Shown here in pieces: positions 1-6,021 of a DNA stretch of 9,748 nucleotides. Origin of the DNA: an uncultured Lachnospiraceae bacterium (GTDB taxonomy: Bacteria; Bacillota; Clostridia; Lachnospirales; Lachnospiraceae); NCBI GenBank assembly GCA_947068385.1, contig CAMTBF010000104.1, positions 1-9,748 on the forward strand, written 5' to 3'. Every line of letters starts with the position of its first letter. Position 1 is the first letter of the stretch. The notes beneath the pieces are model-generated. The model saw only the letters and a list, made by a program, of their open reading frames with translations. It was not told the origin of the DNA and searched no databases. Made by a program: the position numbers and the translations under genes.

Positions 1-152
1 AGGAGCATAAGAAGGAATTAAGCAGAGAAGAGAGGAAACGCTACAAGGAGAAGATGATCAACGATGTAAAGGCCATGGGCTATGAGGCGGCCCTGGCGGA
101 GCAGCAGGAGAAGTTCGAGAAAGCGAAGGAGACTGCGAAGTCCTTTAACTAA
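1..152 (+). CDS. 3' end of an unrecognised gene (partial)
   Basis: An open frame enters from the left edge (first whole codon at base 3) and stops at TAA 150-152, giving 49 C-terminal residues. The tail is very rich in Lys and Glu, with a few aromatic residues, and ends in AKSFN. It looks like an amphipathic or coiled-coil helix and has no membrane segment or recognisable motif. Its codon use matches the GC-rich genes nearby, which supports it as real coding sequence. The start and most of the protein lie outside the window, so no function can be assigned. It converges on the minus-strand gene at 445-1053, and the inverted repeat at 229-286 between them could end transcription from this side. 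Confidence 0.6.
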   Translation, partial: EHKKELSREERKRYKEKMINDVKAMGYEAALAEQQEKFEKAKETAKSFN

Positions 153-175
153 CAAGGCTCCGCAATTGAGCCGGA

Positions 176-198
176 GGACATAACGGCAGTTAGTGTCC
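176..198. repeat. Small hairpin in intergenic region
   Basis: GGACA-TAAC pairs with GTTA-(G)-TGTCC around a GGCA loop, a 9-bp stem with one bulged G. It lies 24 bases after the stop of the partial gene and has no T-run after it, so it is not a standard terminator. It may be part of a structured repetitive element together with the inverted repeat at 229-286. The function is unknown. Confidence 0.4.
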
Positions 199-228
199 GC
201 GCGCCTCGGGGGTTCAGGTAAAAATATC

Positions 229-299
229 CATACAATATATTGTGCCCAGGAGCCGAATTTTGCTTTCAGGCACAATATATTGTATGTTTTTTGTTTTTT
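229..299. repeat. Perfect 18-bp inverted repeat followed by T-runs
   Basis: The left arm 229-246 (CATACAATATATTGTGCC) is the exact reverse complement of the right arm 269-286, with a 22-base spacer. Each arm holds the 12-bp palindrome ACAATATATTGT (232-243 and 272-283), and the two palindromes are 40 bp apart. On the plus side the repeat is followed by two runs of six T (287-292, 294-299). On the minus side it reads into ATATTTTTACC. It could therefore act as a bidirectional terminator between the convergent genes ending at 152 and 445. The stem is AT-rich and the loop long for a terminator. A pair of operators for a dimeric regulator, or a dispersed non-coding repeat, are the alternatives. 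Confidence 0.6.
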
Positions 300-340
300 A
301 CGGTTTTTCGTCCTTTTATTTTTCTACATCCATGTCAACC

Positions 341-433
341 GGTTTCCCTTTACATTTTGCTGACAAGGATTTCGTCCTGGATATCAAGGTGCTGCTGGAC
401 GACCGCGCTATCATCAATCTGGAAAGAAGTGCA
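341..433 (+). pseudogene. Remnant of an Rpn/PD-(D/E)XK transposase-like gene
   Basis: The plus-strand reading around 341-433 includes DKDFVLDIKVLLDD followed by AIINLE. This resembles the catalytic strand region of Rpn-type recombination-promoting nucleases (PD-(D/E)XK transposases), where a pattern like D-x-x-F-x-x-D-I-K-V-x-L-x-D-x-x-x-I-N-x-E-M-Q is typical. Only this short block is recognisable. No homologous N-terminus precedes it, the expected Met-Gln after the Glu is missing, and the frame then runs into the 3' end of the minus-strand gene. It is best read as a decayed fragment left by an old insertion. The identification rests on recalled family motifs and a short stretch, so it is tentative. 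Confidence 0.4.
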
Positions 434-444
434 TGCAATCGCTG

Positions 445-1053
445 TCACGCGAAGGCATCGAATCTCCTGTATGCGGCAGGATGCCCCGGCAGCATCTCCT
501 GGGGCTGGCCATAGCCCGGTTCCGACATTTCCACCGCTTCCGGCGCTTCCGCTGCCTGTGCAGGCTCCCGATCCAGAGAGGCCTCCGCCTCGGGCATGTC
601 CTCCAGGGCCTCCGCCGCCTTGTCGGCGACCTGATCCAGGATATCGTCCAGCAGCCCTTTCTCCTCCTCGATGCCCAGGGCTTCCTCCACGGCCTCCTTC
701 CTGCGCTCCTCCGGGGTCTTGGGCTCGCTCTTCTCGATGGCCTTGGCGATCTCCTCGCCCCGCTCCTTTGCCTCGTCCATCAGATGGAACATCTGGGCAT
801 TGTTGTATTCCGCCTTGGCGGCCGCAATCTGGTCTTCATAGGAGTGCAGCAGCTCCAACACCCGCGCCACTTCCTCGGGGCTGGAGCATTGGATGTCCTT
901 CAGGCTCTGTTTCTTGTTTTCGAAGAAGGCGACCTGGCTGTCGCGCCTGGCCTGCCGCTCCAGCTTCTGGGCCGTGCTTTTCATCTGGCGGCCGCCGGAC
1001 GATAGGTTCCGTCCCGCGGACACAGGATTTGGATTCTGCAATCTGATATTCAT
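445..1053 (-). CDS. Hypothetical Glu/Ala-rich soluble protein, probable sigma-D target
   Basis: This encodes 202 residues beginning MNIRLQNPNP. The start at 1053 is chosen because GGAGG lies five bases upstream on the minus strand; the frame is open further upstream but without a better site. The N-terminal 30 residues are Asn/Ser-rich. Residues about 30-110 are a basic then acidic, strongly helical stretch with likely coiled-coil character. The last 80 or so residues are rich in Glu, Ala and Pro and probably disordered. There is no signal peptide, membrane segment or catalytic motif. A sigma-D-like promoter at 1127-1154 suggests co-expression with motility genes, so a flagellar accessory, chaperone-like or regulatory role is possible but unproven. 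I do not recognise the family. It is transcribed divergently from the polysaccharide genes. Confidence 0.75.
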   Translation of the reverse strand: MNIRLQNPNPVSAGRNLSSGGRQMKSTAQKLERQARRDSQVAFFENKKQSLKDIQCSSPEEVARVLELLHSYEDQIAAAKAEYNNAQMFHLMDEAKERGEEIAKAIEKSEPKTPEERRKEAVEEALGIEEEKGLLDDILDQVADKAAEALEDMPEAEASLDREPAQAAEAPEAVEMSEPGYGQPQEMLPGHPAAYRRFDAFA

Positions 1054-1126
1054 AGTGACCTCCATTTTGACTGTCTGCTGCAATCTGCGATTCCGCAGCC
1101 GGAATGCTCCTGTCTGTCTACCAGGA

Positions 1127-1154
1127 ATATCGACACCCAATGGGAATTCTTTAT
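1127..1154 (-). promoter_or_regulatory. Candidate sigma-D (sigma-28) promoter
   Basis: Read on the minus strand, ATAAA (1154-1150) is followed by a 16-base spacer and TCGATAT (1133-1127). The Bacillus sigma-D consensus is CTAAA-N14-16-CCGATAT, so 4 of 5 and 6 of 7 positions match at proper spacing. It lies about 75 bases before the start codon of the gene at 445-1053. I see no comparably good sigma-A promoter for that gene. Confidence 0.5.
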
Positions 1155-1214
1155 GAAAATGTCATGAACCGTATTGGGAAGAGCCCTTTTTGGCCAGATT
1201 CCGTGGCATATGAA

Positions 1215-1243
1215 TTGTATTCCTGCCGGATTTGGCTTATAAT
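1215..1243 (+). promoter_or_regulatory. Sigma-A promoter for the polysaccharide genes
   Basis: TTGTAT (1215-1220) and a perfect TATAAT (1238-1243) are separated by exactly 17 bases. This gives a leader of about 50 bases before the first glycosyltransferase start at 1304. The -35 box matches only in its TTG, but the -10 box and the spacing are ideal. Confidence 0.6.
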
Positions 1244-1303
1244 AACAGGAGCCGATCCAGGCAGAACAAGCGGAACGGGCGCAGAAGGCCCAAGGAGGAT
1301 ATC

Positions 1304-2248
1304 ATGCAGAAGGCAACCGTCGTCATCCCGAACTACAACGGCATCAGATTCATCAGGGGATGCCTGGAATCCTTACTGTCCCAGGACGTCCCGCCCTCCG
1401 ACTATCACATAATCGTAGTAGACAACGGCTCCACGGACGGAAGCAGGCAGCTGATAGAGGAGGCCTTCCCCGGGGTCTCGCTGATCGCCCTGCCCGGGAA
1501 CACCGGCTTCTGCCATGCCGTGAATGTGGGGATCCAGGCGGCAAGTACCCCCTACGTGATCCTGCTCAACAATGACACGAAGGTCCATCCACGCTTCGTG
1601 GGGGCGCTCTGCGGCGCGCTGGACGCAAGGCAGGAGGCCTTCTCCGTCAGCGCAAGGATGCGCATGTGGGACGATCAAAGGCTTCTGGACGACGCCGGGG
1701 ACAGGTACTGCGCCCTGGGCTGGGCCTACGCCCGTGGGAAGGGGCAGCCCGCCTCCCGTTACGAAGCCCCTGCGGAAATCTTCTCCGCCTGCGGCGGCGC
1801 CGCCATCTATCGGAGAAGCGTCCTGGAAGAGATCGGCCTTTTTGACGAGGCCCACTTCGCCTACCTGGAGGATCTGGACATGGGCTGGCGGGCCCGCATC
1901 CGGGGCTACCGCAGCTACTACGAGCCGGGGGCGGAGGTCGTCCACTACGGCAGCGCCTCCACCGGCTCCCGCTACAACGCCAGGAAAACGGAGTTAGCGG
2001 CAGCTAATAGCATATACGTCATCGCGAAGAACATGCCACTTGCGCAGTGGATCTGGAACCTGCCTTTTCTGCTGGTCGGTTTTTTGGTAAAATTTTTATT
2101 TTTCTGTGGGAAGAGAATGGGGATACTGTATCTAAAGGGGATCCGAGAGGGATTCGGGAAAGCGCTTTCTGAGAAAGGCAGAGGGGCGAAGGTTCCCTTC
2201 CGCTGGAAGGATCTGTGGAACTACCTTTCGATTCAGGGACAGCTTTAG
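1304..2248 (+). CDS. Family 2 glycosyltransferase
   Basis: A 314-residue inverting GT-A enzyme that should add a sugar from a nucleotide-sugar donor to a growing surface glycan at the inner face of the membrane. Visible family motifs in order are VVIPNYNG (6-13), DNGSTDGS (40-47), NTGF and the following A-x-N-x-G (66-76), the donor and metal site LLNNDT (87-92), GGAAIYRR (164-171), and the acceptor-side LEDLDMGWR (188-196) followed by a Y-x-P-x-A-x-V-x-H-x-GSAS block (206-219). A hydrophobic stretch at about 248-268 probably anchors it to the membrane. The ATG at 1304 is preceded by AGGAGG with good spacing and is directly followed by the conserved N-terminal strand, so upstream in-frame codons are rejected. 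The sugar specificity cannot be read from the sequence. It is the first gene of the polysaccharide block. Confidence 0.93.
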   Translation: MQKATVVIPNYNGIRFIRGCLESLLSQDVPPSDYHIIVVDNGSTDGSRQLIEEAFPGVSLIALPGNTGFCHAVNVGIQAASTPYVILLNNDTKVHPRFVGALCGALDARQEAFSVSARMRMWDDQRLLDDAGDRYCALGWAYARGKGQPASRYEAPAEIFSACGGAAIYRRSVLEEIGLFDEAHFAYLEDLDMGWRARIRGYRSYYEPGAEVVHYGSASTGSRYNARKTELAAANSIYVIAKNMPLAQWIWNLPFLLVGFLVKFLFFCGKRMGILYLKGIREGFGKALSEKGRGAKVPFRWKDLWNYLSIQGQL

Positions 2249-2266
2249 GACAATACCCTGCGACTT

Positions 2267-2299
2267 CTTAAGAAAACTTAAGAAACTGCTTCATAAAAT
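2267..2299 (+). promoter_or_regulatory. Tandem CTTAAG repeats, candidate response-regulator site, with -10 box
   Basis: CTTAAGAAAA (2267-2276) is followed at once by CTTAAGAAAC (2277-2286), a 10-bp direct repeat in the gap between the first glycosyltransferase and the sugar phosphotransferase. Direct repeats with about one helical turn of spacing are typical sites for OmpR/PhoB-family regulators. A TAAAAT -10-like box lies at 2294-2299, with no good -35 box, which would suit an activated promoter. TAGAAT at 2316-2321 is another possible -10. The regulator is unknown. Confidence 0.4.
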
Positions 2300-2351
2300 C
2301 ATAAGTTGTGCTTTTTAGAATAATATTGTATGCTAACCTTGGGTGGCGCTT

Positions 2352-3758
2352 ATGATAAAGGACAATCAGAAAGTATTCAACCGTTTGATGGTGGTAATAG
2401 ATGTGGGCATCACTGCCGCGTCTTTCGTGATGGCCTACGGCTTCAAATTCTATATCTTGAACGACGGGCCGGGAATCGGCGTGCTGCCTGTGGGGGAGTA
2501 CATCAATCTCCTGCCTTTTGTGCTACCTTTTTACGCGGTGATCTACTATGCCTGCGGCGTGTACGCGCCCAAGCGGACGGTGCGGCGGCGTTTTGAGATC
2601 TTCGGCATCATCAAGGCCAATACCATCGGGATCGTGGCGCTGATCATCGCCCTGTACATGGTCATCCGTGAGATCAATTTCTCCCGCTCGGTGATAGCCT
2701 TTTTTTATATCTTCAACGTGGGCATCACCTCCAGCTTCCGGCTGGCCCTGCGCCGGGGGCTTCGGACGATCCGCAGGAAGGGCTACAACCTGAAGCACAT
2801 CCTGCTGGTGGGGTATTCCAGGGCGGCGGAGGAGTACATCGACCGGCTGACGGACAATCCCCAGTGGGGCTATGTGGCCTGCGGGATCCTGGACAACCAT
2901 ATCCCGGCGGGGACGGTGTACAAGGGGGTCAAGGTGCTGGGCAGGCTTGGGAACCTGGAGGTCATCCTGCCGGAGAACAAGCTGGACGAGATCGCCATCT
3001 CGTTGTCCCTGCAGGATTACGACCATCTGGAGGGCATCGTGGCCACCTGTGAGAAATCCGGGGTGCACACCAAGTTCATACCGGACTACAACAGCCTGAT
3101 ACCCAGCAAGCCCTACACGGAGGATCTGATGGGGCTGCCGGTGATCAATATCCGCTATGTGCCCCTGACCAACACGGGGAACATCATCATAAAGCGGATC
3201 ATGGACGTGTGCGGCGCGGTATTCGGCATGGCGCTCACCTCCCCCCTGATGCTGCTGGCGGCGCTGCTGATCAAGCTTACCAGCCCGGGGCCTGTGATCT
3301 TCCGGCAGGAGCGGGTGGGGCTCCACAACAAGCCCTTTTATATGTACAAGTTCCGCACCATGGAGCGGCAGGTCCCCGGGGAGGAGAAAAAGGCCTGGAC
3401 AGTGCGGGATGACCCCAGGGTCACGCCTGTGGGGAAGTTCCTGCGGCGCACCAGCCTAGACGAGCTGCCCCAGCTGTTCAACATCCTGCGGGGGGACATG
3501 AGCCTGGTGGGGCCCAGGCCGGAGAGGCCCCTGTTCGTGGATAAGTTCAAGGAGGAGATTCCCAGGTATATGGTGAAGCACCAGGTGAGGCCGGGGCTCA
3601 CCGGCTGGGCCCAGGTGAACGGGCTGCGGGGCGACACCTCCATCCGGAAACGGATCGAGTACGATATCTACTACATCGAGAACTGGACCATATGGTTCGA
3701 CCTGAAAATAATCCTGATGACCTTTTTCACGGGATTCATCAATAAAAACGCTTACTGA
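2352..3758 (+). CDS. Polyprenyl-phosphate sugar-1-phosphate transferase (WcaJ/WbaP-like)
   Basis: This 468-residue membrane enzyme should transfer a sugar-1-phosphate (glucose or galactose are usual) from a UDP-sugar to undecaprenyl phosphate, the priming step of surface polysaccharide synthesis. The N-terminal half has four hydrophobic helices (about 12-33, 51-70, 90-107, 112-130) and then a nucleotide-binding-like fold starting ILLVGYSRAAEEY (150-162). The C-terminal catalytic domain starts at KRIMDVCGAVFG (281-292), with a further hydrophobic segment (296-309), SPGPVIFRQERVG (311-323), YKFRTM (332-337), TSLDELPQLFNILRGDMSLVGPRP split across 367-390, RPGLTGWAQV (413-422), and the WcaJ-type ending with YDIYYIENW (437-445). 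ATG 2352 is preferred over GTG 2343 because GGTGG sits five bases before it and GTG has no site. The gene is 15 bases upstream of the LCP gene, so the two are probably co-transcribed. Confidence 0.93.
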   Translation: MIKDNQKVFNRLMVVIDVGITAASFVMAYGFKFYILNDGPGIGVLPVGEYINLLPFVLPFYAVIYYACGVYAPKRTVRRRFEIFGIIKANTIGIVALIIALYMVIREINFSRSVIAFFYIFNVGITSSFRLALRRGLRTIRRKGYNLKHILLVGYSRAAEEYIDRLTDNPQWGYVACGILDNHIPAGTVYKGVKVLGRLGNLEVILPENKLDEIAISLSLQDYDHLEGIVATCEKSGVHTKFIPDYNSLIPSKPYTEDLMGLPVINIRYVPLTNTGNIIIKRIMDVCGAVFGMALTSPLMLLAALLIKLTSPGPVIFRQERVGLHNKPFYMYKFRTMERQVPGEEKKAWTVRDDPRVTPVGKFLRRTSLDELPQLFNILRGDMSLVGPRPERPLFVDKFKEEIPRYMVKHQVRPGLTGWAQVNGLRGDTSIRKRIEYDIYYIENWTIWFDLKIILMTFFTGFINKNAY

Positions 3759-3773
3759 CAAGGAGACGGTATT

Positions 3774-4862
3774 ATGGCTACGAGAGGAAAGATGAGCGCC
3801 AGGCAGCGGGCCGCAAGGCAGAGGAGGAAGATGGTCCTCTTTGCGTTCGAGATCATCATCATCGTGGTGATGGTGGCGGTGCTGTATCTGGTGATGAACA
3901 AGACCAGCGAGGGGCCCAAGGTGACGGTCATGGATCCGGAGAAGCTGGCCATACCTTCACAGGTGCAGGAGATGAAGGAGGAGGGCGGCACCATGCACGG
4001 GTACATGAACATCGCCCTGTTCGGCGTGGACGCCCAGACGGACGGCCAGCTGTTCAAGGGGAGCCGCAGCGACAGCACGATCATCGCCAGCATCAACATG
4101 GACACCGGGGACATCAAGCTGGTCAGCGTGTACCGCGACACCTACCTCAACATCGGCACGGACGAGTACCAGAAGTGCAACGGGGCCTACTCCTACGGAG
4201 GGGCGGAGCAGGCGGTGAAGATGCTGAACATGAACCTGGACATGGACATCACCAATTTCGTCGCCGTGGGCTATAAGGGCCTGAGCGAGGTCATCGACGG
4301 CCTGGGCGGCGTGTACGTGGACGTGGACAGCGAGGAGCTGAAGCATATCAACAATTACCAGGTGGACGTGTCCAATGTGCTCAAATGCCAGTATACCCCG
4401 GTGACGGAGCCCGGCTACCAGCTCCTGAACGGCGTGCAGGCCACATCCTACTGCCGCATCCGCCAGACCAAGGGCGATGACTTCCAGCGGGCAGCCCGCC
4501 AGCGGGAAGTGATACAGGCCATCGAGGACCGGGCCAAGGAGGCGGACCTGGCCACGTTGACCAGGGTGTTCAACGACTGCATCGACGATATCTATACCAG
4601 CCTTGACTCCAAGGATATCTTGGACCTCCTGGGGAACATCGCCAACTACCGCATCGTGGAGGAGGAGGGCTTCCCCCAGCCGGAAATGCGGGGCAACGCC
4701 AGCATGGGGGCCAAGGGCGCCTGCGTCATCCCCACGGATCTGGTGTCCAATGTGGTGTGGCTGCACCAGTTCCTCTTCGAGGATGCCACATACACGGTTT
4801 CGGACAGCGTGAAGGAATACAGCCAGAGAATCCTCTCCGACACCTCCCCGTACATGGAGTGA
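3774..4862 (+). CDS. LCP (LytR-CpsA-Psr) family cell-wall glycopolymer ligase
   Basis: A 362-residue protein with a basic cytoplasmic N-terminus, one membrane helix (about 20-41) and an extracellular LCP domain (about 77-250). LCP enzymes move glycopolymers from undecaprenyl diphosphate onto peptidoglycan (or, in some cases, protein). The domain shows the family residues: FGVDAQ (83-88), GSRSDST (96-102) with Arg98 and Asp100, SVYRDTYL (118-125) with Arg121 and Asp122, GLGGVYVDV (176-184), and YCRIRQTKGDDFQRAARQRE (226-245), whose arginines contact the pyrophosphate. The C-terminal 100 residues have no motif I recognise. The start at 3774 follows AAGGAGA with an eight-base gap. It lies directly after the sugar phosphotransferase and ends 21 bases before a strong terminator, so it probably attaches the polymer made by this cluster. 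Confidence 0.93.
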   Translation: MATRGKMSARQRAARQRRKMVLFAFEIIIIVVMVAVLYLVMNKTSEGPKVTVMDPEKLAIPSQVQEMKEEGGTMHGYMNIALFGVDAQTDGQLFKGSRSDSTIIASINMDTGDIKLVSVYRDTYLNIGTDEYQKCNGAYSYGGAEQAVKMLNMNLDMDITNFVAVGYKGLSEVIDGLGGVYVDVDSEELKHINNYQVDVSNVLKCQYTPVTEPGYQLLNGVQATSYCRIRQTKGDDFQRAARQREVIQAIEDRAKEADLATLTRVFNDCIDDIYTSLDSKDILDLLGNIANYRIVEEEGFPQPEMRGNASMGAKGACVIPTDLVSNVVWLHQFLFEDATYTVSDSVKEYSQRILSDTSPYME

Positions 4863-4883
4863 GGGAAAACGGACGCATATACG

Positions 4884-4911
4884 AAAAGGAGAGCTGGCGC
4901 TCTCCTTTTTT
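4884..4911 (+). terminator. Rho-independent terminator after the LCP gene
   Basis: A perfect 11-bp stem, AAAAGGAGAGC with GCTCTCCTTTT, closes a four-base TGGC loop and runs into a six-T tract (4906-4911). It starts 21 bases after the LCP stop and probably ends most transcripts from the 1304-4862 genes. Confidence 0.92.
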
Positions 4912-4918
4912 AGGATAC

Positions 4919-4973
4919 GCAGGGGAAGGCCCTCCCCTGCCCGATCGGCCACAGCAATAGGAAAGCAGGGGGT
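4919..4973 (+). promoter_or_regulatory. Leader hairpin that could alternatively mask the ribosome binding site
   Basis: GCAGGGGA (4919-4926) pairs perfectly with TCCCCTGC (4933-4940) around a six-base loop. The same right arm can instead pair with GCAGGGG at 4965-4971, which overlaps the Shine-Dalgarno sequence AGGGGGT (4967-4973) of the following TTG-started gene. The two pairings exclude each other, so the leader could switch translation on or off. This is a structural inference; the repeats are short and GC-rich. Confidence 0.35.
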
Positions 4974-4980
4974 AGCTCGC

Positions 4981-5910
4981 TTGAAGATAGACGTCATCAT
5001 TCCCATATATAAGCCGGACGAGGGGCTGTTCGCGCTGCTGGACAGGCTGCTGGAGCAGTCCGTGCCCGTCCACAGGATCATCCTGATGAATACAGGGCGG
5101 GAGCATTTTGCAAAGCTGACAGAGGAAAGGGATTTCGCCCGCAGATACCCTGGGGTGGAGGTGCGCCACCTGGAGAAGCGGGACTTCGACCACGGCGGGA
5201 CCAGGCATGAGGCCGTGGGCTGCTCGGATGCGGAGGTCTTCATCATGATGACCCAGGACGCCATGCCGGCTGACCGGTATCTCGTGGAGCGGCTGACGGA
5301 GCATCTCACAGGGACGGTGGCGGCATCCTACGCCAGGCAGCTGCCGGACGCCGCCTCCTCGGAGTTCGAGAAGGCCTCCAGGCGGTTCAACTATCCGGAC
5401 GCCTCCCGGGTGAAGACCCTGGAGGATCTGCCGGACTTAGGGATCAAGACCTTTTTCTGCTCCAATGTGTGCGCGGCCTACCGGAGGGATATATACGGGG
5501 AACTGGGAGGGTTCGTGCGGCATACCATATTCAATGAGGACATGCTCTACGCCGCCAAGGCCCTGAAGGCAGGGTACGGTGTGGCCTATGAGGCCCGGGC
5601 CCAGGTGGTCCACTCCCACGATTACACCAACCTTCAGCAGCTTCGCCGCAATTTCGACCTGGGCGTGTCCCAGGCCCAGCATCCGGAGGTGTTCGGCCTG
5701 GCGGCCTCGGAGTCCGAGGGAAGGCGGCTGGTGGAGGAGACCTGGCAGTACCTGAAGGAGAGGAAGCGCTTATACCGTTTCCCGGGCTTCTGTATGCAGT
5801 GCGCCTTCAAATACGCCGGATACCTTCTGGGGAAGCATTATGAAGGCCTGCCCCGCTTCCTGGTGCTGCGGCTCACATCCAACAGGGAATACTGGAATCG
5901 AAAAAATTGA
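4981..5910 (+). CDS. Family 2 glycosyltransferase, rhamnosyltransferase-like
   Basis: A 309-residue GT-A glycosyltransferase resembling the RfbF/rhamnosyltransferase branch. Motifs seen are VIIPIYKP (5-12), DFDHGGTRHEA (68-78), the donor and metal site MMTQDAMP (89-96), a RQLP segment (119-122), FNYPD (136-140), SNVCAAYRRDIY (161-172) and the acceptor-side FNEDMLYAAKALKAGY (184-199), then a V-V-H-S-H-D-Y block (209-215). The C-terminus is basic and aromatic, with a short hydrophobic part (about 269-283), and may touch the membrane. It probably adds a deoxyhexose such as rhamnose to the cluster's glycan; the donor is inferred. Translation starts at TTG 4981, supported by AGGGGGT seven bases upstream and by the conserved first strand starting at residue 2. 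It follows a strong terminator, so it needs read-through or its own promoter, and I cannot see a clear one. Confidence 0.92.
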   Translation: MKIDVIIPIYKPDEGLFALLDRLLEQSVPVHRIILMNTGREHFAKLTEERDFARRYPGVEVRHLEKRDFDHGGTRHEAVGCSDAEVFIMMTQDAMPADRYLVERLTEHLTGTVAASYARQLPDAASSEFEKASRRFNYPDASRVKTLEDLPDLGIKTFFCSNVCAAYRRDIYGELGGFVRHTIFNEDMLYAAKALKAGYGVAYEARAQVVHSHDYTNLQQLRRNFDLGVSQAQHPEVFGLAASESEGRRLVEETWQYLKERKRLYRFPGFCMQCAFKYAGYLLGKHYEGLPRFLVLRLTSNREYWNRKN

Positions 5911-5935
5911 TATTTTCACAATCGTTTCATATAGA
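5907..5935 (+). promoter_or_regulatory. htrA promoter with CssR-like octamers
   Basis: TTGATA (5907-5912) and TATAGA (5930-5935) are 17 bases apart. The -35 box overlaps the stop codon of the preceding glycosyltransferase. Between and into these boxes lie TTTTCACA (5913-5920) and GTTTCATA (5924-5931), two octamers with 11-base periodicity. They resemble the reiterated TTTTCATA box that I recall for CssR control of Bacillus subtilis htrA genes, which would imply induction by envelope or secretion stress. Confidence 0.5.
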
Positions 5936-5943
5936 GAACACAA

Positions 5944-5960
5944 TTCCAACACAATTGGAA
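5944..5960. repeat. Inverted repeat near the htrA transcription start
   Basis: TTCCAA (5944-5949) and TTGGAA (5955-5960) form a perfect 6-bp inverted repeat around CACAA. It sits 9-25 bases past the -10 box, about where transcription would start, so it could be an operator. The arms are short and chance occurrence is possible. Confidence 0.3.
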
Positions 5961-6021
5961 GATATACTGAAGTACATAAAGATGAAACAACAAGCAGATA
6001 TTCATAGAGGAGGTAATCATT

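Noticed and set aside
240..1046. Long plus-strand reading frame of 268 residues, very rich in Pro, Arg and Ser
   Set aside because: It is antisense to the better-supported minus-strand gene. Its composition is that of a shadow frame, and it has no ribosome binding site.
1232..1303. In-frame upstream extension of the first glycosyltransferase from TTG 1232
   Set aside because: It overlaps the -10 box and encodes a basic stretch unlike the family. The AGGAGG before ATG 1304 decides the start.
2323..2332. ATATTGTATG shared with the right arm of the inverted repeat (277-286), as a second copy of that element
   Set aside because: Only ten AT-rich bases match, with no partner arm, so chance is sufficient.
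4919..4940. GC-rich 8-bp hairpin as a second terminator after the LCP gene
   Set aside because: No T-run follows. It is better explained as a leader structure of the next gene.
3957..5309. Minus-strand reading frame of 450 residues across the LCP and glycosyltransferase genes
   Set aside because: It spans two well-supported genes and a terminator on the other strand, and shows no motif.
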